The notes under the pieces were generated by a model that was not told the DNA's origin, did not search any database, and saw nothing but the letters and a program-made list of their open reading frames with translations. This document shows, one piece after another, positions 32,413 to 41,451 of a DNA stretch of 64,000 nucleotides. Within the stretch, counting starts at the first letter, position 1; each line of letters begins with the position of its first letter. The translations under genes were made by a program, and so were the position numbers. Source of the stretch: Pseudomonas vranovensis DSM 16006 (GTDB taxonomy: Bacteria; Pseudomonadota; Gammaproteobacteria; Pseudomonadales; Pseudomonadaceae); the NCBI RefSeq assembly GCF_000425805.1, contig NZ_AUED01000011.1:62001-126000 (forward strand), written 5' to 3'.

Positions 32413-34565
32413 GCCTTTGCCTCGGCTTCGCTGAACGGAGTACCGGCGCCGGCGGTGATCACTTGCACGCTCAGGCGTGGGGTGGCCAGGTCCAGCCCGG
32501 CTTCATCGAGTTGACGCTTGAGCGCCAGGTTGAACGCCCGCGACACTTCCCATTGCCTGATCGGTGCGGTCTTGAAGCGAGCGCGCAGGACGGCCGAGCC
32601 TGACTCGAAGCTCTCCACCCCTTGCAGCTCCAGCGGCGACCAGATGATGCGGCGCATCAACGGATCGTTGCGCAGCTTCTGGGCGACATCGCGGATCAAG
32701 GTGATGGCCTGGTCGATGTTCATGCTGTGGGGGATGGCCACGCGGAAGATTGCGTAGCCGAACTCGCGGGAGTAGTTCTTGATGCTCTTGATTTCACTGA
32801 ACGGGATGGTGTGGACGATACCGTCGATATCGCGCAGGCGCACCGTGCGGATGGTCAGGCCTTCGACCGTACCCAGGTGGCCGCCGACATCGACATAGTC
32901 GTCGATGGCCAGGGAGTCTTCGATGATGATGAACAGTCCGGTGATCAGGTCGGCCACCAGTGACTGGGCACCGAAGCCGATCGCCAGGCCAATCACACCG
33001 GCACCGGCCAGCAACGGGGTGACGTTCATGCCCATGTTGGCCAGGGCGACAATCACCGCAATGATGAAAATAGTCACGAACAGCACGTTGCGGATCAGCG
33101 GCATCATGGTCTGCGCGCGGGTGTTGGCCAGGCCTTTGCGTGAGCGAGTCAGGGCATGGTGCACCGCCGTGTCGGCGAGGATCCACACCAGCCACGCGGC
33201 GATCAGGGTACCGGCCAGGCCGAACAGGCGCACCGCCACTTCATGACCTTCGCCCTCTGCAAAGGTGATCAGCGACAGGCCCCAGACCCGCAGCCCCAAT
33301 TCGATGAACACCAGCCAGATGGTCATGTGTACCAGGGTGTAGCCGAAGTTGCGCAGGCGCTCGCCATACACGGCATGACGGCGATGGGCGCGCAGGGGCT
33401 TGAGCCCGTGGCGGCGTACCAGGCCGTTGATGACCATGCACAGGATCAGCAACACCGTACACATCAATGACTGGCGCAAGGCGGTGCTGGTATCGCCGGC
33501 GGAGACAAAGGTGGCAATCAGCGAGATCCCTACCAGTACCAGGGCAGGCAAGTACCAGAAGGTGCCGAGGATTTCGATGGTGTCACTCAAGGCCCGGCGC
33601 GTCAGGCGCCGGGACAGCGGCTGGTTGCGGATCAGGTGGGCGATCGGGCGCCGGAAACGCAGGATGAACAGGCCGGAAGACAGCCCGGCAAGAATATTGG
33701 CCAGGGTTGCCAGGGTGTGGGCCAGGTGATCGCCCAGGGCACTGGCCATGCGCGGGTCGTTCATCGCCTCGCCAAAAGCGGCGAAGCTGCCGATCAACCA
33801 CAGTGGCCGAAAAGCCTGGTGACGAAGGATGTGCAAGGCGCGATGGCGGTGAGGGCCGTCGAGCAGCGAGAAGGCGATGACGCAGATGGCCGAGAAACAC
33901 GTGCCTACCACCAGGGCATAGGCCAGCACCATGGCCATCGACTTGCCCAGTGACGAGGGCAGGGCGAAGCTCAGGTACACGGTGATCACCAGTGCCACCA
34001 GCCACGGCCCGAGTTTGCGCAAGGCGAAACGCACCAGGTCCCAGGTGCGCGGGTGTTGTGGCAGCTCTTCAGTGAGGCCAAAGCGCAGCCGTACTTGATG
34101 GCTGGCCCAGTTCAGGGCGTAGGCCACCAGGCTCCAGATGGCGATGATGGCGGCGAAGCCGAACAGAATGGGTGGCCATTCGTGCAGGGGAACCATGCGC
34201 GCATCGAGTTCGATCTTGGCCAGTTCCAGTTCGCGGGTCCAGCGGTTGAAGGGGCTTGCCTCGCCACTGAACTGTTTTTCGAGTTCGCCGAAGGTCGAGC
34301 CGATCAGGCCGAGTACGCCTTGTTCGGCGCTGGGTTGGGCCTGCTTGGTGCTGTCGCGCAGCTTTTTCAGGTCGGCCAGCAGCTTGGCCCGCTGCTGGTC
34401 GTTTTCCAGCGACTTGATCACTTCATCCAGTGACTGCGCCAGCGGCTCGGTGGCCTCGGGCTGCGCCTTGCTGCCACCGAGCAGGCTCGGCAGGCCGGCG
34501 GCGTGCGAGGGCGCCACGATGAAAAACGCCAGGAACAGGGTTAAAACGCGGAAGAAGACAGGCAC
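32409..34565 (-). CDS. large MscS-family mechanosensitive channel (YbiO-like)
   Basis: A 718-aa protein with a signal peptide (MPVFFRVLTLFLAFFIVAP), a periplasmic N-terminal region up to about residue 130, about ten membrane segments, and the MscS core near residues 500-600. The pore helix and beta domain show as AGAGVIGLAIGFGAQSLVAD and GTVEGLTIRTVRLRDIDG. The length and layout match E. coli YbiO (741 aa). Such channels release solutes on hypo-osmotic shock. Its end overlaps the convergent regulator gene by 4 bp. The family call is firm and the subfamily is likely. Confidence 0.9.
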   Translation of the reverse strand: MPVFFRVLTLFLAFFIVAPSHAAGLPSLLGGSKAQPEATEPLAQSLDEVIKSLENDQQRAKLLADLKKLRDSTKQAQPSAEQGVLGLIGSTFGELEKQFSGEASPFNRWTRELELAKIELDARMVPLHEWPPILFGFAAIIAIWSLVAYALNWASHQVRLRFGLTEELPQHPRTWDLVRFALRKLGPWLVALVITVYLSFALPSSLGKSMAMVLAYALVVGTCFSAICVIAFSLLDGPHRHRALHILRHQAFRPLWLIGSFAAFGEAMNDPRMASALGDHLAHTLATLANILAGLSSGLFILRFRRPIAHLIRNQPLSRRLTRRALSDTIEILGTFWYLPALVLVGISLIATFVSAGDTSTALRQSLMCTVLLILCMVINGLVRRHGLKPLRAHRRHAVYGERLRNFGYTLVHMTIWLVFIELGLRVWGLSLITFAEGEGHEVAVRLFGLAGTLIAAWLVWILADTAVHHALTRSRKGLANTRAQTMMPLIRNVLFVTIFIIAVIVALANMGMNVTPLLAGAGVIGLAIGFGAQSLVADLITGLFIIIEDSLAIDDYVDVGGHLGTVEGLTIRTVRLRDIDGIVHTIPFSEIKSIKNYSREFGYAIFRVAIPHSMNIDQAITLIRDVAQKLRNDPLMRRIIWSPLELQGVESFESGSAVLRARFKTAPIRQWEVSRAFNLALKRQLDEAGLDLATPRLSVQVITAGAGTPFSEAEAKA

Positions 34566-34613
34566 CGGACAATCAACCTCAAAACGATCAATCGCCCGAG
34601 TGTAGTGTATTTG

Positions 34614-34778
34614 TCAGTTGAGTTTCTCGAGGATCTTCCAGCACATGATCCCGATCATCCCGAGGGTACCGATCCACATCATGAACACACCGATGTTGCG
34701 GTCGCGCATGTTGAAACCCACGGTCAGCAGGATCAGGCCGGCGATGACTGGAAGGAACAGGGATTGGAAAGCTGACAT
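34614..34778 (-). CDS. 54-aa hydrophobic membrane protein, uncharacterised
   Basis: The protein begins MSAFQSLFLPVIAGLILLTV and has two hydrophobic stretches (about residues 6-20 and 27-47) separated by NMRDRNIG. AAGGACC precedes ATG 34778. It lies 48 bp upstream of the channel gene on the same strand and may be co-transcribed with it. I do not recognise a family; conservation in Pseudomonas is likely but unchecked. Confidence 0.6.
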   Translation of the reverse strand: MSAFQSLFLPVIAGLILLTVGFNMRDRNIGVFMMWIGTLGMIGIMCWKILEKLN

Positions 34779-34861
34779 GCGGCAAGGTCCTTGGATCTGA
34801 CGGTTATGAGGCAAGCATAGCGGGAAACAGCGGGAGGGGGCTTGACCGGGATCAGGCAGTT

Positions 34862-34950
34862 TGCCTGGGCCGGCCTCATTGCTGGCAAGCCAGCTCCCAT
34901 CAGGTCTGGTGTATGCAGTACGTGGGAGCTGGCGTGCCGGCGAGGCAGGC
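34862..34950. repeat. REP-like inverted repeat pair (GGGAGCTGGC variant)
   Basis: TGCCTGGGCCGGC...GCTGGCAAGCCAGCTCCCA on the left and TGGGAGCTGGCGTGCCGGCGAGGCA on the right are imperfect inverted copies. The sequence resembles the REP elements of this genome but carries CAGCTCCC in place of CCGCTCC. It lies between the small membrane protein and the end of apeB. Confidence 0.65.
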
Positions 34951-34959
34951 GCTACGCAA

Positions 34960-36249
34960 TCAAGGCAAGTCGCGACTGCGATAGAACGCCGTCAGCACCT
35001 TCACCAGGTGCGCCAGGTCATGGCTACCGCACAGTTCGCGGATCGAGTGCATGGCGAAGGTCGGCAGGCCGATGTCCACCGTGCGCACACCCAGGTGGCT
35101 GGCAGTGATCGGGCCGATGGTCGAGCCGCAGCCCATGTCGCTGCGGACCACGAAGCTCTGCACCGGCACTTCTTCGGCCATGCACAGGTGGCGGAAGAAA
35201 CCGGCGGTTTCGCTGTTGGTGGCGTAACGCTGGTTGTTGTTGACCTTGATCACCGGGCCGGCATTGAGCTTGGGGCCGTGGTTGCCGTCATGCTTGTCGG
35301 CATAGTTGGGGTGAACGCCATGGGCGTTGTCGGCCGACACCAGCAGCGAGCGCTGGATGGCGCGGACGAAGTCGTCACCGTCGGGCAGCAGGCGGCGCAG
35401 GGTCTGCTCGAGCATCGGGCCATCGGCACCGCAGGCCGAGCAGGAGCCGACTTCTTCGTGGTCGTTGCACACCAGCACGCAGGTTTCGTCGCTGTCGGCA
35501 TTGAGCAGGGCCTGCAGGCCGGCATAGCAGGACAGCAGGTTGTCGAGGCGCGCCCCGGCGATGAATTCGCCGTGCAAGCCAATCATGGCAGCGCTCTGGG
35601 TGTCGTAGAAGCTCAGCTCGTAATCGAGTACCACATCGGCGTTCAGGCCGTGCTCGCGGGCCAGTTGCTCGGTCAGCAGGGCGCGGAAGTCGACACGTTC
35701 GTCACCGGCCACCTGGGCCAGGATCGGCGGCAGTTCGGTCTGCGGGTTGATCGCCCAGCCTTCGTTGGCGGTACGGTTGAGATGGATCGCAAGGTTCGGG
35801 ATCACCGCAATCGGCAGCTGGAAATCGACCAGTTGGCTCTCAACCTTGCCGTCGCGGCGGAAGGTCACACGCCCGGCCAGGGACAGGTCGCGGTCGAACC
35901 ACGGGGCCAGCAGGGCGCCGCCGTAGACTTCGACGCCCAGTTGCCAGAAGCCGTGGCGCTGCAGCTCGGGCTGCGGCTTGACCCGCAGGCACGGGCTGTC
36001 GGTGTGGGCGCCGACCAGTCGGATGCCATCGAGCAGCGGCGAATGACGGCCGAGTTTGAAAGCGATGATCGAGGAGTCGTTGCGAGTCAGGTAGTAGCGA
36101 CCGCCGGACACGGTGGCCCAGCTGTCGCGCTCGTCCAGGCGCTGGTAACCGGCAGCTTCCAGGCGCTGGGCCAGGGCGGCGGTGGCATGGAAGGGCGTGG
36201 GGGAAGCCTTGAGGAAATCGATCAGGCCTTGATTCAGTGCATCGCGCAT
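34960..36249 (-). CDS. apeB: M18-family aspartyl aminopeptidase
   Basis: A 429-aa protein matching the M18 family at full length. It starts with [20 protein letters not shown]. Metal-binding regions include [15 protein letters not shown] (His and Asp), CNDHEEVGS (Glu-Glu) and a late [12 protein letters not shown] stretch. It is a cytosolic zinc tetrahedral-type peptidase that removes N-terminal acidic residues. It is a single gene, with REP elements on both sides. Confidence 0.95.
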   Translation of the reverse strand: MRDALNQGLIDFLKASPTPFHATAALAQRLEAAGYQRLDERDSWATVSGGRYYLTRNDSSIIAFKLGRHSPLLDGIRLVGAHTDSPCLRVKPQPELQRHGFWQLGVEVYGGALLAPWFDRDLSLAGRVTFRRDGKVESQLVDFQLPIAVIPNLAIHLNRTANEGWAINPQTELPPILAQVAGDERVDFRALLTEQLAREHGLNADVVLDYELSFYDTQSAAMIGLHGEFIAGARLDNLLSCYAGLQALLNADSDETCVLVCNDHEEVGSCSACGADGPMLEQTLRRLLPDGDDFVRAIQRSLLVSADNAHGVHPNYADKHDGNHGPKLNAGPVIKVNNNQRYATNSETAGFFRHLCMAEEVPVQSFVVRSDMGCGSTIGPITASHLGVRTVDIGLPTFAMHSIRELCGSHDLAHLVKVLTAFYRSRDLP

Positions 36250-36310
36250 AGGTCACTCCAGACAGCAGTGGCGCGAGTTTAACGTACTTGGTGGGGGTTT
36301 TGTGGTGTCA

Positions 36311-36370
36311 GCATCGTGGGGCAAGCCCGCTCCCACAAGCCACAGTGGGAGCGGGCTTGCCCCACGATGC
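36311..36370. repeat. REP pair with perfect 26-bp inverted arms
   Basis: 36311-36336 and 36345-36370 are identical inverted copies around AAGCCACA, with cores GGGGCAAGCCCGCTCCCAC and its reverse. It lies between the start of apeB and the end of rluA. It is the most perfect REP pair in the window. Confidence 0.92.
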
Positions 36371-36376
36371 GATCAC

Positions 36377-37012
36377 TCAGAACGGCGCCGGACACTCAAA
36401 GCGCAAACGCTCAGCGGAAACCGGGTGGGTAAAGCTGAGCATGCTCGCATGCAGGCACAGGCGCTCGTGGGCGGCCAGTGCTGCAGGGTAGGCATACAAG
36501 CGGTCACCCAGCAGCGGATGACCGATCGACAGCATGTGTACACGCAACTGGTGCGAGCGGCCTGTGATTGGCGTCAGTTCTACCCGGCAATGGTCGCCAC
36601 AACGCTCCAGGATGCGCCAGAACGTCAGGGCGTGCTTGCCCTGCTCGTGGTCGACCACATGGCGTGGCTTGGTGGGCGGATCGTAGCGCAGGGGCAGGTC
36701 GATGCTGCCGCTGTCCAGTTCCGGCTGGCCCCAGCACAAGGCGGTGTAGGCCTTTTCGGTTTCACGGTCGTGGAACTGGCGAGACAATTCGCGGTGACTG
36801 TCGGCATCGCGGGCCAGGAGGATGATCCCCGAGGTTTCCCAATCCAGCCGATGGACGATCAGGGCATCGGGGTAGCCGTTTTCCTGAAGGCGGGTGATCA
36901 GGCAGTCCTTGTTGTCGTCGGCACGCCCGGGTACCGAGAGCAGCAGGGTCGGCTTGTTGACCACGAGGATGGCATCATCCTCGAAGAGGATATGAACATT
37001 GGACAGCGGCAT
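36377..37012 (-). CDS. rluA: RluA-type pseudouridine synthase
   Basis: A 211-aa protein with the catalytic motif HRLDWETSG (Asp near residue 54) and TGRSHQLRVHMLSIGHPLLGD near residue 165, and no S4 domain. These fit RluA, which modifies U746 of 23S rRNA and U32 of some tRNAs. The start at 37012 matches the family N-terminus (VHILFEDDAILVVNKP); an upstream start would run through a REP element. A longer RluC/D type is ruled out by size. Confidence 0.88.
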   Translation of the reverse strand: MPLSNVHILFEDDAILVVNKPTLLLSVPGRADDNKDCLITRLQENGYPDALIVHRLDWETSGIILLARDADSHRELSRQFHDRETEKAYTALCWGQPELDSGSIDLPLRYDPPTKPRHVVDHEQGKHALTFWRILERCGDHCRVELTPITGRSHQLRVHMLSIGHPLLGDRLYAYPAALAAHERLCLHASMLSFTHPVSAERLRFECPAPF

Positions 37013-37030
37013 TGCGTGTTCTCTGTAAAC

Positions 37031-37119
37031 GCCAACGGCGTGTGGGGGCGGCTGGCCCCGCGATAGCGATATGTCAGTCACATCGCATCGCGAGGCCAGC
37101 GCGCTCCCACACGCCGTGG
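37031..37119. repeat. imperfect REP pair
   Basis: GCCAACGGCGTGTGGGGGCG...GCCCCGCGAT and ATCGCGAGGCCAGCGCGCTC...ACGCCGTGGC are inverted, partly matching arms across 89 bp, between rluA and minE. Confidence 0.65.
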
Positions 37120-37140
37120 CAGGTTACCCGTAGGCGCCGA

Positions 37141-37395
37141 TCAACGATCGGGCAGGGTGATGTTGAGTTCCAGGATCGAGCAGCTGCCCTGGTTTTCCAG
37201 AGCGACCTGCACATCATCGGAGCCGATGTTGACGTACTTGCGGATCACCTCCACCAGTTCCTTCTGCAAGGCTGGCAGGTAGTCCGGTGTACTACGTTGG
37301 CCGCGTTCGTGCGCCACGATGATCTGTAGACGCTCTTTCGCGACCGACGCGGTGCTTACTTTTTTGCTGGCACGAAAGAAGTCAAAAAGGTTCAT
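37141..37395 (-). CDS. minE: cell division topological specificity factor MinE
   Basis: An 84-aa protein starting [20 protein letters not shown]. The anti-MinCD region [12 protein letters not shown] is followed by the topological specificity domain. It displaces MinD from the membrane and drives pole-to-pole oscillation, so that the septum forms at mid-cell. It follows minD by 3 bp in the minCDE operon. Confidence 0.97.
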   Translation of the reverse strand: MNLFDFFRASKKVSTASVAKERLQIIVAHERGQRSTPDYLPALQKELVEVIRKYVNIGSDDVQVALENQGSCSILELNITLPDR

Positions 37396-37398
37396 TGG

Positions 37399-38211
37399 TC
37401 AGTTGCCTCCAAACAGGCGCTCGAAGAATCCCTTCTTCTTCACATCAAGGAACCGATGTTCCACATTTTTGCCCAGAAGGCGGTCAACGGTGTCGCTATA
37501 GGCCTGGCCCGCGTCACTCTGGTCGTCGAGGATCACCGGAACGCCCTGGTTGGATGCCTTGAGCACCGCCTGGGATTCAGGAATCACGCCCAGCAGAGCG
37601 ACCGAGAGGATTTCCTTGACGTCTTCGACGCCAAGCATTTCGCCCTGGCTCACGCGCTCTGGATGATAGCGGGTGATCAGCAGGTGTTCCTTGATCGGGT
37701 CTTCGTTGCGCTCGGCGCGGCGCGACTTGCTCGCCAGCAGGCCCAGCATGCGGTCCGAGTCACGTACCGAGGAGACTTCCGGGTTGGTCACGACGATGGC
37801 TTCGTCGGCGAAGTACATCGCCAGGTGAGCACCTTTCTCGATGCCGGCCGGGGAATCGCAGACCACGAATTCGAAGTCTTCCTTGAGCTGCATGAGGACT
37901 TTTTCCACGCCTTCCTGGGTCAGCGCGTCTTTGTCGCGGGTCTGGCTGGCGGCCAGGACGTACAGGTTCTCAAGGCGCTTGTCCTTGATCAGGGCCTGCT
38001 GCAGGTTGGCTTCGCCATTGACGACGTTGACGAAGTCGTACACCACGCGGCGTTCGCAGCCCATGATCAGATCGAGGTTACGCAGGCCGACGTCGAAGTC
38101 GACGATGACAGTCTTGTGGCCACGCAGTGCGAGGCCGGTACCAATAGCGGCGCTGGTGGTGGTCTTACCCACACCACCCTTGCCGGATGTAACCACGAGA
38201 ATCTTGGCCAA
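37399..38211 (-). CDS. minD: septum site-determining ATPase MinD
   Basis: A 270-aa ATPase with the deviant Walker A motif SGKGGVGKTT at residues 9-18 (including the signature Lys), CDSPAGIEKGA as Walker B region, and the C-terminal amphipathic membrane-targeting helix KKKGFFERLFGGN. It recruits MinC to the membrane. It is the middle gene of minCDE, 95 bp after minC and 3 bp before minE. Confidence 0.98.
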   Translation of the reverse strand: MAKILVVTSGKGGVGKTTTSAAIGTGLALRGHKTVIVDFDVGLRNLDLIMGCERRVVYDFVNVVNGEANLQQALIKDKRLENLYVLAASQTRDKDALTQEGVEKVLMQLKEDFEFVVCDSPAGIEKGAHLAMYFADEAIVVTNPEVSSVRDSDRMLGLLASKSRRAERNEDPIKEHLLITRYHPERVSQGEMLGVEDVKEILSVALLGVIPESQAVLKASNQGVPVILDDQSDAGQAYSDTVDRLLGKNVEHRFLDVKKKGFFERLFGGN

Positions 38212-38306
38212 GGTGTTTCACCCCTAATGAAAAAGGACGTCGAGTCCCAAAAATACAAAAATCGGCAATCGTGAAAAAATTGCGCGGAAAATGGCGGCAG
38301 TATCCG

Positions 38307-39056
38307 TTAAAGACGGGTGATGTTCAACACGTCACCGGACAGGCTGATCTGCACGCCGGTCCCCCACAGCGGATCGCGGCGCAGGTCTTCGGAGACCTTG
38401 TATTGCCCGGCGATCGAGACCATTTCGGCGGTGAGCTGCTGGCAGAAGATCCGCGCCCGGGTATTGCCCTTGATCCCGGCCAGCGCCCGTCCACGCATTG
38501 CACCGTACACATGGATGTTGCCATCGGCGAGAAGTTCCGCGCCGGGGCTGACCGATGACACCACTACCAGGTCGCCGCCCTGGGCGTAGATCTGCTGGCC
38601 GCCGCGCACGGGGGTGGTGATGATTCTGGTCGGCTTGATTGCAGGTTCAGGCGGTGGCGGCGGGGCAGGCGCAGGCTCGGGCTTTCTCACCTCGGGTTCC
38701 GGCTCCACGGGGCGCTCGCGGGCGCCGGAAGGCGGTAGCACGGGCAGGTCGATGGCGATGGCTGCGGCAATGTCTTCGATGCGGTTGGCGCGAATGGCCA
38801 GGGTGCGCAGGCCGTGATGGCGACAGATGCGCATCAGCCCGGGCAGGTCGACCGCCCCTTCGCTGACCGGGAGCTTGTCCAGGGCCAGTACCAGCGGGGT
38901 ATTGCTGAAGAAGTTGGGCGCCTGGGCGACCTTGGCCGCCAACTGTCGGTCGAGGCCTTCAAGGTTGTTCTGCGCCAGCTCGAGCACGGTAATGGCAAGC
39001 ATACTGCCCTTGAGCTGGAACACGGGGGCGGAGTCTGGCGATTGAGTTGGGCTCAT
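38307..39056 (-). CDS. minC: septum site-determining protein MinC
   Basis: A 249-aa FtsZ polymerisation inhibitor. The N-terminal FtsZ-binding domain (about 10-110, [20 protein letters not shown]) is joined by a proline/glutamate-rich linker (about 118-145) to the C-terminal beta-helix domain (about 150-249, [20 protein letters not shown]). Starts at 39056 or 39065 differ by three residues and neither has a strong ribosome site. It is divergent from the acyltransferase gene at 39177. Confidence 0.96.
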   Translation of the reverse strand: MSPTQSPDSAPVFQLKGSMLAITVLELAQNNLEGLDRQLAAKVAQAPNFFSNTPLVLALDKLPVSEGAVDLPGLMRICRHHGLRTLAIRANRIEDIAAAIAIDLPVLPPSGARERPVEPEPEVRKPEPAPAPPPPPEPAIKPTRIITTPVRGGQQIYAQGGDLVVVSSVSPGAELLADGNIHVYGAMRGRALAGIKGNTRARIFCQQLTAEMVSIAGQYKVSEDLRRDPLWGTGVQISLSGDVLNITRL

Positions 39057-39176
39057 GGTCTGCATTGGGCGACTTGTAACGAAAAAGTGCCCAGACTTAT
39101 AACGAGAACGCCGGTTAGCCGCAACCCGTGCCGAACCGTTGTAGAATGCCCGGCCCTTGTCTTTCCGGAATCTTTA

Positions 39177-40109
39177 ATGGATCGCCCGCAATTTCGACCT
39201 TATTTTCTGCACCCACGCTTTTGGCCGTTGTGGCTGGGCCTTGGGCTGCTGTGGCTGATCGTGCAGCTGCCGTACCGGGTATTGCTGGTGATCGGCCGTG
39301 CCCTGGGTGCCCTGATGTACCGCGTCGCTGGTGAGCGCCGGTACATTGCCGCGCGCAACCTGGAGTTGTGCTTCCCTGAACTACCGTCCGTCGAGCGAAA
39401 GCGTTTGCTCAAGGAAAATTTCGCTTCCACCGGCATCGCCTTCTTTGAAATGGCCATGAGTTGGTGGTGGCCAAAGGCCCGCCTGGCGCGCCTGGCGCAC
39501 ATCGAAGGGTTGGAGCATCTGCAGGCTGCCCAGCGTGATGGCCAGGGGGCCATACTCATGGCGCTGCACTTTACCACCCTGGAAATCGGCGCTGCCTTGC
39601 TCGGGCAGGAGCACACCATCGACGGCATGTATCGCGAGCACGGCAACCCGGTGTTCGACTTCATCCAGCGCCGCGGTCGCGAGCGCCACAACCTCGATTC
39701 GCTGGCGGTGGAACGTGAAGACGTGCGCGGCATGCTCAAGCTGCTGCGCAGCGGACGCGCCATCTGGTACGCACCCGACCAGGACTATGGCGCCAAGCAG
39801 AGCCTGTTCGTGCCGCTGTTCGGCATCCAGGCTGCGACGGTGACCGCCACCACCAAATTCGCGCGCTTGGGCAAGGCCCGGGTGATTCCGTTCACCCAGC
39901 AGCGCCTGGCGGACGGCAGCGGCTATCGGTTGGTGATTCATCCACCGCTGCAGGATTTCCCCGGCGAGACCGAAGAAGTCGATTGCCTGCGGATCAACCA
40001 GTGGATCGAAGTGGCCTTGCGCGAGTGCCCGGAGCAGTACCTGTGGGCCCATCGGCGCTTCAAGTCGAGGCCGCCGGGGGCGCCGAAGCTATACGAAAAA
40101 CGACGTTGA
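39177..40109 (+). CDS. lpxL: lipid A lauroyl acyltransferase (LpxL/HtrB family)
   Basis: A 310-aa inner-membrane acyltransferase. There is one N-terminal membrane segment (about 15-40) and an HX4E catalytic motif in LHFTTLEIG (about residue 132). Later motifs are WYAPDQDYG and YLWAHRRFKSRP. It transfers a secondary acyl chain to lipid A precursors. The region upstream is open in frame but overlaps minC on the other strand, so ATG 39177 is used. Distinguishing LpxL from LpxM-type paralogues needs alignment. Confidence 0.9.
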   Translation: MDRPQFRPYFLHPRFWPLWLGLGLLWLIVQLPYRVLLVIGRALGALMYRVAGERRYIAARNLELCFPELPSVERKRLLKENFASTGIAFFEMAMSWWWPKARLARLAHIEGLEHLQAAQRDGQGAILMALHFTTLEIGAALLGQEHTIDGMYREHGNPVFDFIQRRGRERHNLDSLAVEREDVRGMLKLLRSGRAIWYAPDQDYGAKQSLFVPLFGIQAATVTATTKFARLGKARVIPFTQQRLADGSGYRLVIHPPLQDFPGETEEVDCLRINQWIEVALRECPEQYLWAHRRFKSRPPGAPKLYEKRR

Positions 40110-40111
40110 AG

Positions 40112-40150
40112 TGATCGCGGGGGCTGCGGGAGTGGGCTTGCCCCGCGATT
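40112..40150. repeat. REP element
   Basis: TGATCGCGGGGGC and GCTTGCCCCGCGATTGA are inverted around GGAGTGG. The element sits right after the acyltransferase stop codon. Confidence 0.6.
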
Positions 40151-40179
40151 GAAATCACTACCACTACCAGGAAGGTCTC

Positions 40180-41325
40180 ATGCCAGCACCGATCACCGGA
40201 TTGATCCTCTCTGGCGGTGGCGCCCGTGCCGCCTACCAGGTTGGCGTGCTGGCCGGCATTGCCGACTTGCTGCCAGCGGGTGCGGCCAATCCCTTTCCGG
40301 TGATCGTTGGCACCTCCGCCGGCGCCATCAACGCGGTGACCCTCGCCAGCGGTGCGATGCACTTTGGCGACGCGATCCGCCGCCTGACCGGCTTCTGGCA
40401 GGGCTTTCGCAGCCACCAGGTGCTGCGCAGCGACTGGCCCGGGGTGATTCGCCAGGCCAGCCGCTTCGTTGGCCACAGTCTGCTGGGGTTGGGCGCGCCA
40501 GTGCCGGTGGCGCTGCTTGACAGCTCCCCCCTGCGTCGCCTGCTCAATGAGCACCTGGATTTGAGCGGCATTGCCCACGCCATCGAGCAGCAGCACTTGC
40601 ACGCCGTAGCAGTGACCGCCTTCGGCTATGAGTCTGGCCAGGCGGTGACGTTCTTTCAGGGCAAGGGCGCCATCGACCCCTGGCTACGTCACCGGCGCAT
40701 CGGCCTGCCGACTCGCTTGAGCGTCGAGCACCTGCTGGCCAGTTCGGCGATTCCGTTGCTGTTCGCACCGGTCAAGCTGGGCGAGGAATACTTCGGTGAT
40801 GGTGCCGTGCGCCAATCGGCGCCAATCAGCCCGGCGCTGCACCTGGGGGCCAGCCGGGTGCTGGTAGTCGGTGTCAGCGGCAACCCGCAGCGGCCCACCG
40901 ATGGCGGGCCTCGGCCACGTATCTACAGCGGCCAGCAACCGAGCCTGGCGCAGATCGGCGGGCACATGCTCAACAGTACCTTCATCGACAGCCTGGAAGA
41001 CGACATCGAGTTGCTGCAGCGCCTCAATCACCTGAGCCACCTGATGCCGGAACACCTGGAGCGTCGACGCCTGGGCCTGGCGCCGGTGGACGTGCTGGTG
41101 GTTGCGCCAAGCCAGCCGCTGGACGAGATTGCCGCCCGCCATCGACGCGACCTGCCAGCCGCCTTGCGCCTGTTCTTGCGCGGGCCGGGAGCGACCAAGA
41201 CCAGCGGTGCCGGGGTGCTCAGCTATCTGTTGTTCGAGGCCGGTTATTGCAGCGAGCTGATCGAGTTGGGGCGTCGCGATGCGCTGGCCAAGCGACGGGA
41301 GTTGTGCAGCTTCCTGGGGCTGTAG
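40180..41325 (+). CDS. patatin-like phospholipase
   Basis: A 381-aa protein. The oxyanion-hole motif SGGGARAAYQ is at residues 11-20, the nucleophile elbow GTSAG is near residue 46, and the catalytic Asp lies in FGDGAVRQ near residue 208. Together these give the Ser-Asp dyad of patatin lipid acyl hydrolases. There is no signal peptide, so it probably acts on membrane lipids from the cytoplasm. AAGGTCTC precedes the ATG. The substrate is unknown. Confidence 0.9.
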   Translation: MPAPITGLILSGGGARAAYQVGVLAGIADLLPAGAANPFPVIVGTSAGAINAVTLASGAMHFGDAIRRLTGFWQGFRSHQVLRSDWPGVIRQASRFVGHSLLGLGAPVPVALLDSSPLRRLLNEHLDLSGIAHAIEQQHLHAVAVTAFGYESGQAVTFFQGKGAIDPWLRHRRIGLPTRLSVEHLLASSAIPLLFAPVKLGEEYFGDGAVRQSAPISPALHLGASRVLVVGVSGNPQRPTDGGPRPRIYSGQQPSLAQIGGHMLNSTFIDSLEDDIELLQRLNHLSHLMPEHLERRRLGLAPVDVLVVAPSQPLDEIAARHRRDLPAALRLFLRGPGATKTSGAGVLSYLLFEAGYCSELIELGRRDALAKRRELCSFLGL

Positions 41326-41363
41326 CCGCTGCCGACAGGCTGCGATCGACCGCAAAGCGGTCG
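41321..41363. repeat. TGTAGCCGCTG-type intergenic repeat, copy 1
   Basis: TGTAGCCGCTGCCGACAGGC followed by TGCGATCGACCGC AAA GCGGTCG, the last part a perfect 7-bp hairpin (41347-41353 and 41357-41363). It overlaps the patatin stop codon. Related copies are at 50202-50285 and 59854-59930. Confidence 0.6.
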
Positions 41364-41451
41364 TAATCCAGACACCGGAAGCTGCGCAAGCCGTACTGCC
41401 CCCATCGCCGACAATGCCGGCTCCAACAGGTGTGATGCTTCGCGGCAGCCG

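Noticed and set aside
34861..36282. A 473-codon open frame on the plus strand over apeB
   Set aside because: It is the mirror of the well-supported M18 peptidase. The translation has no recognisable domain and starts inside a REP-like repeat.
8880..41363. CRISPR array made by the repeated GGGGCAAGCCCGCTCC sequences
   Set aside because: The copies are scattered one or two per gap over tens of kilobases and form inverted pairs with no regular spacers, so they are REP elements.
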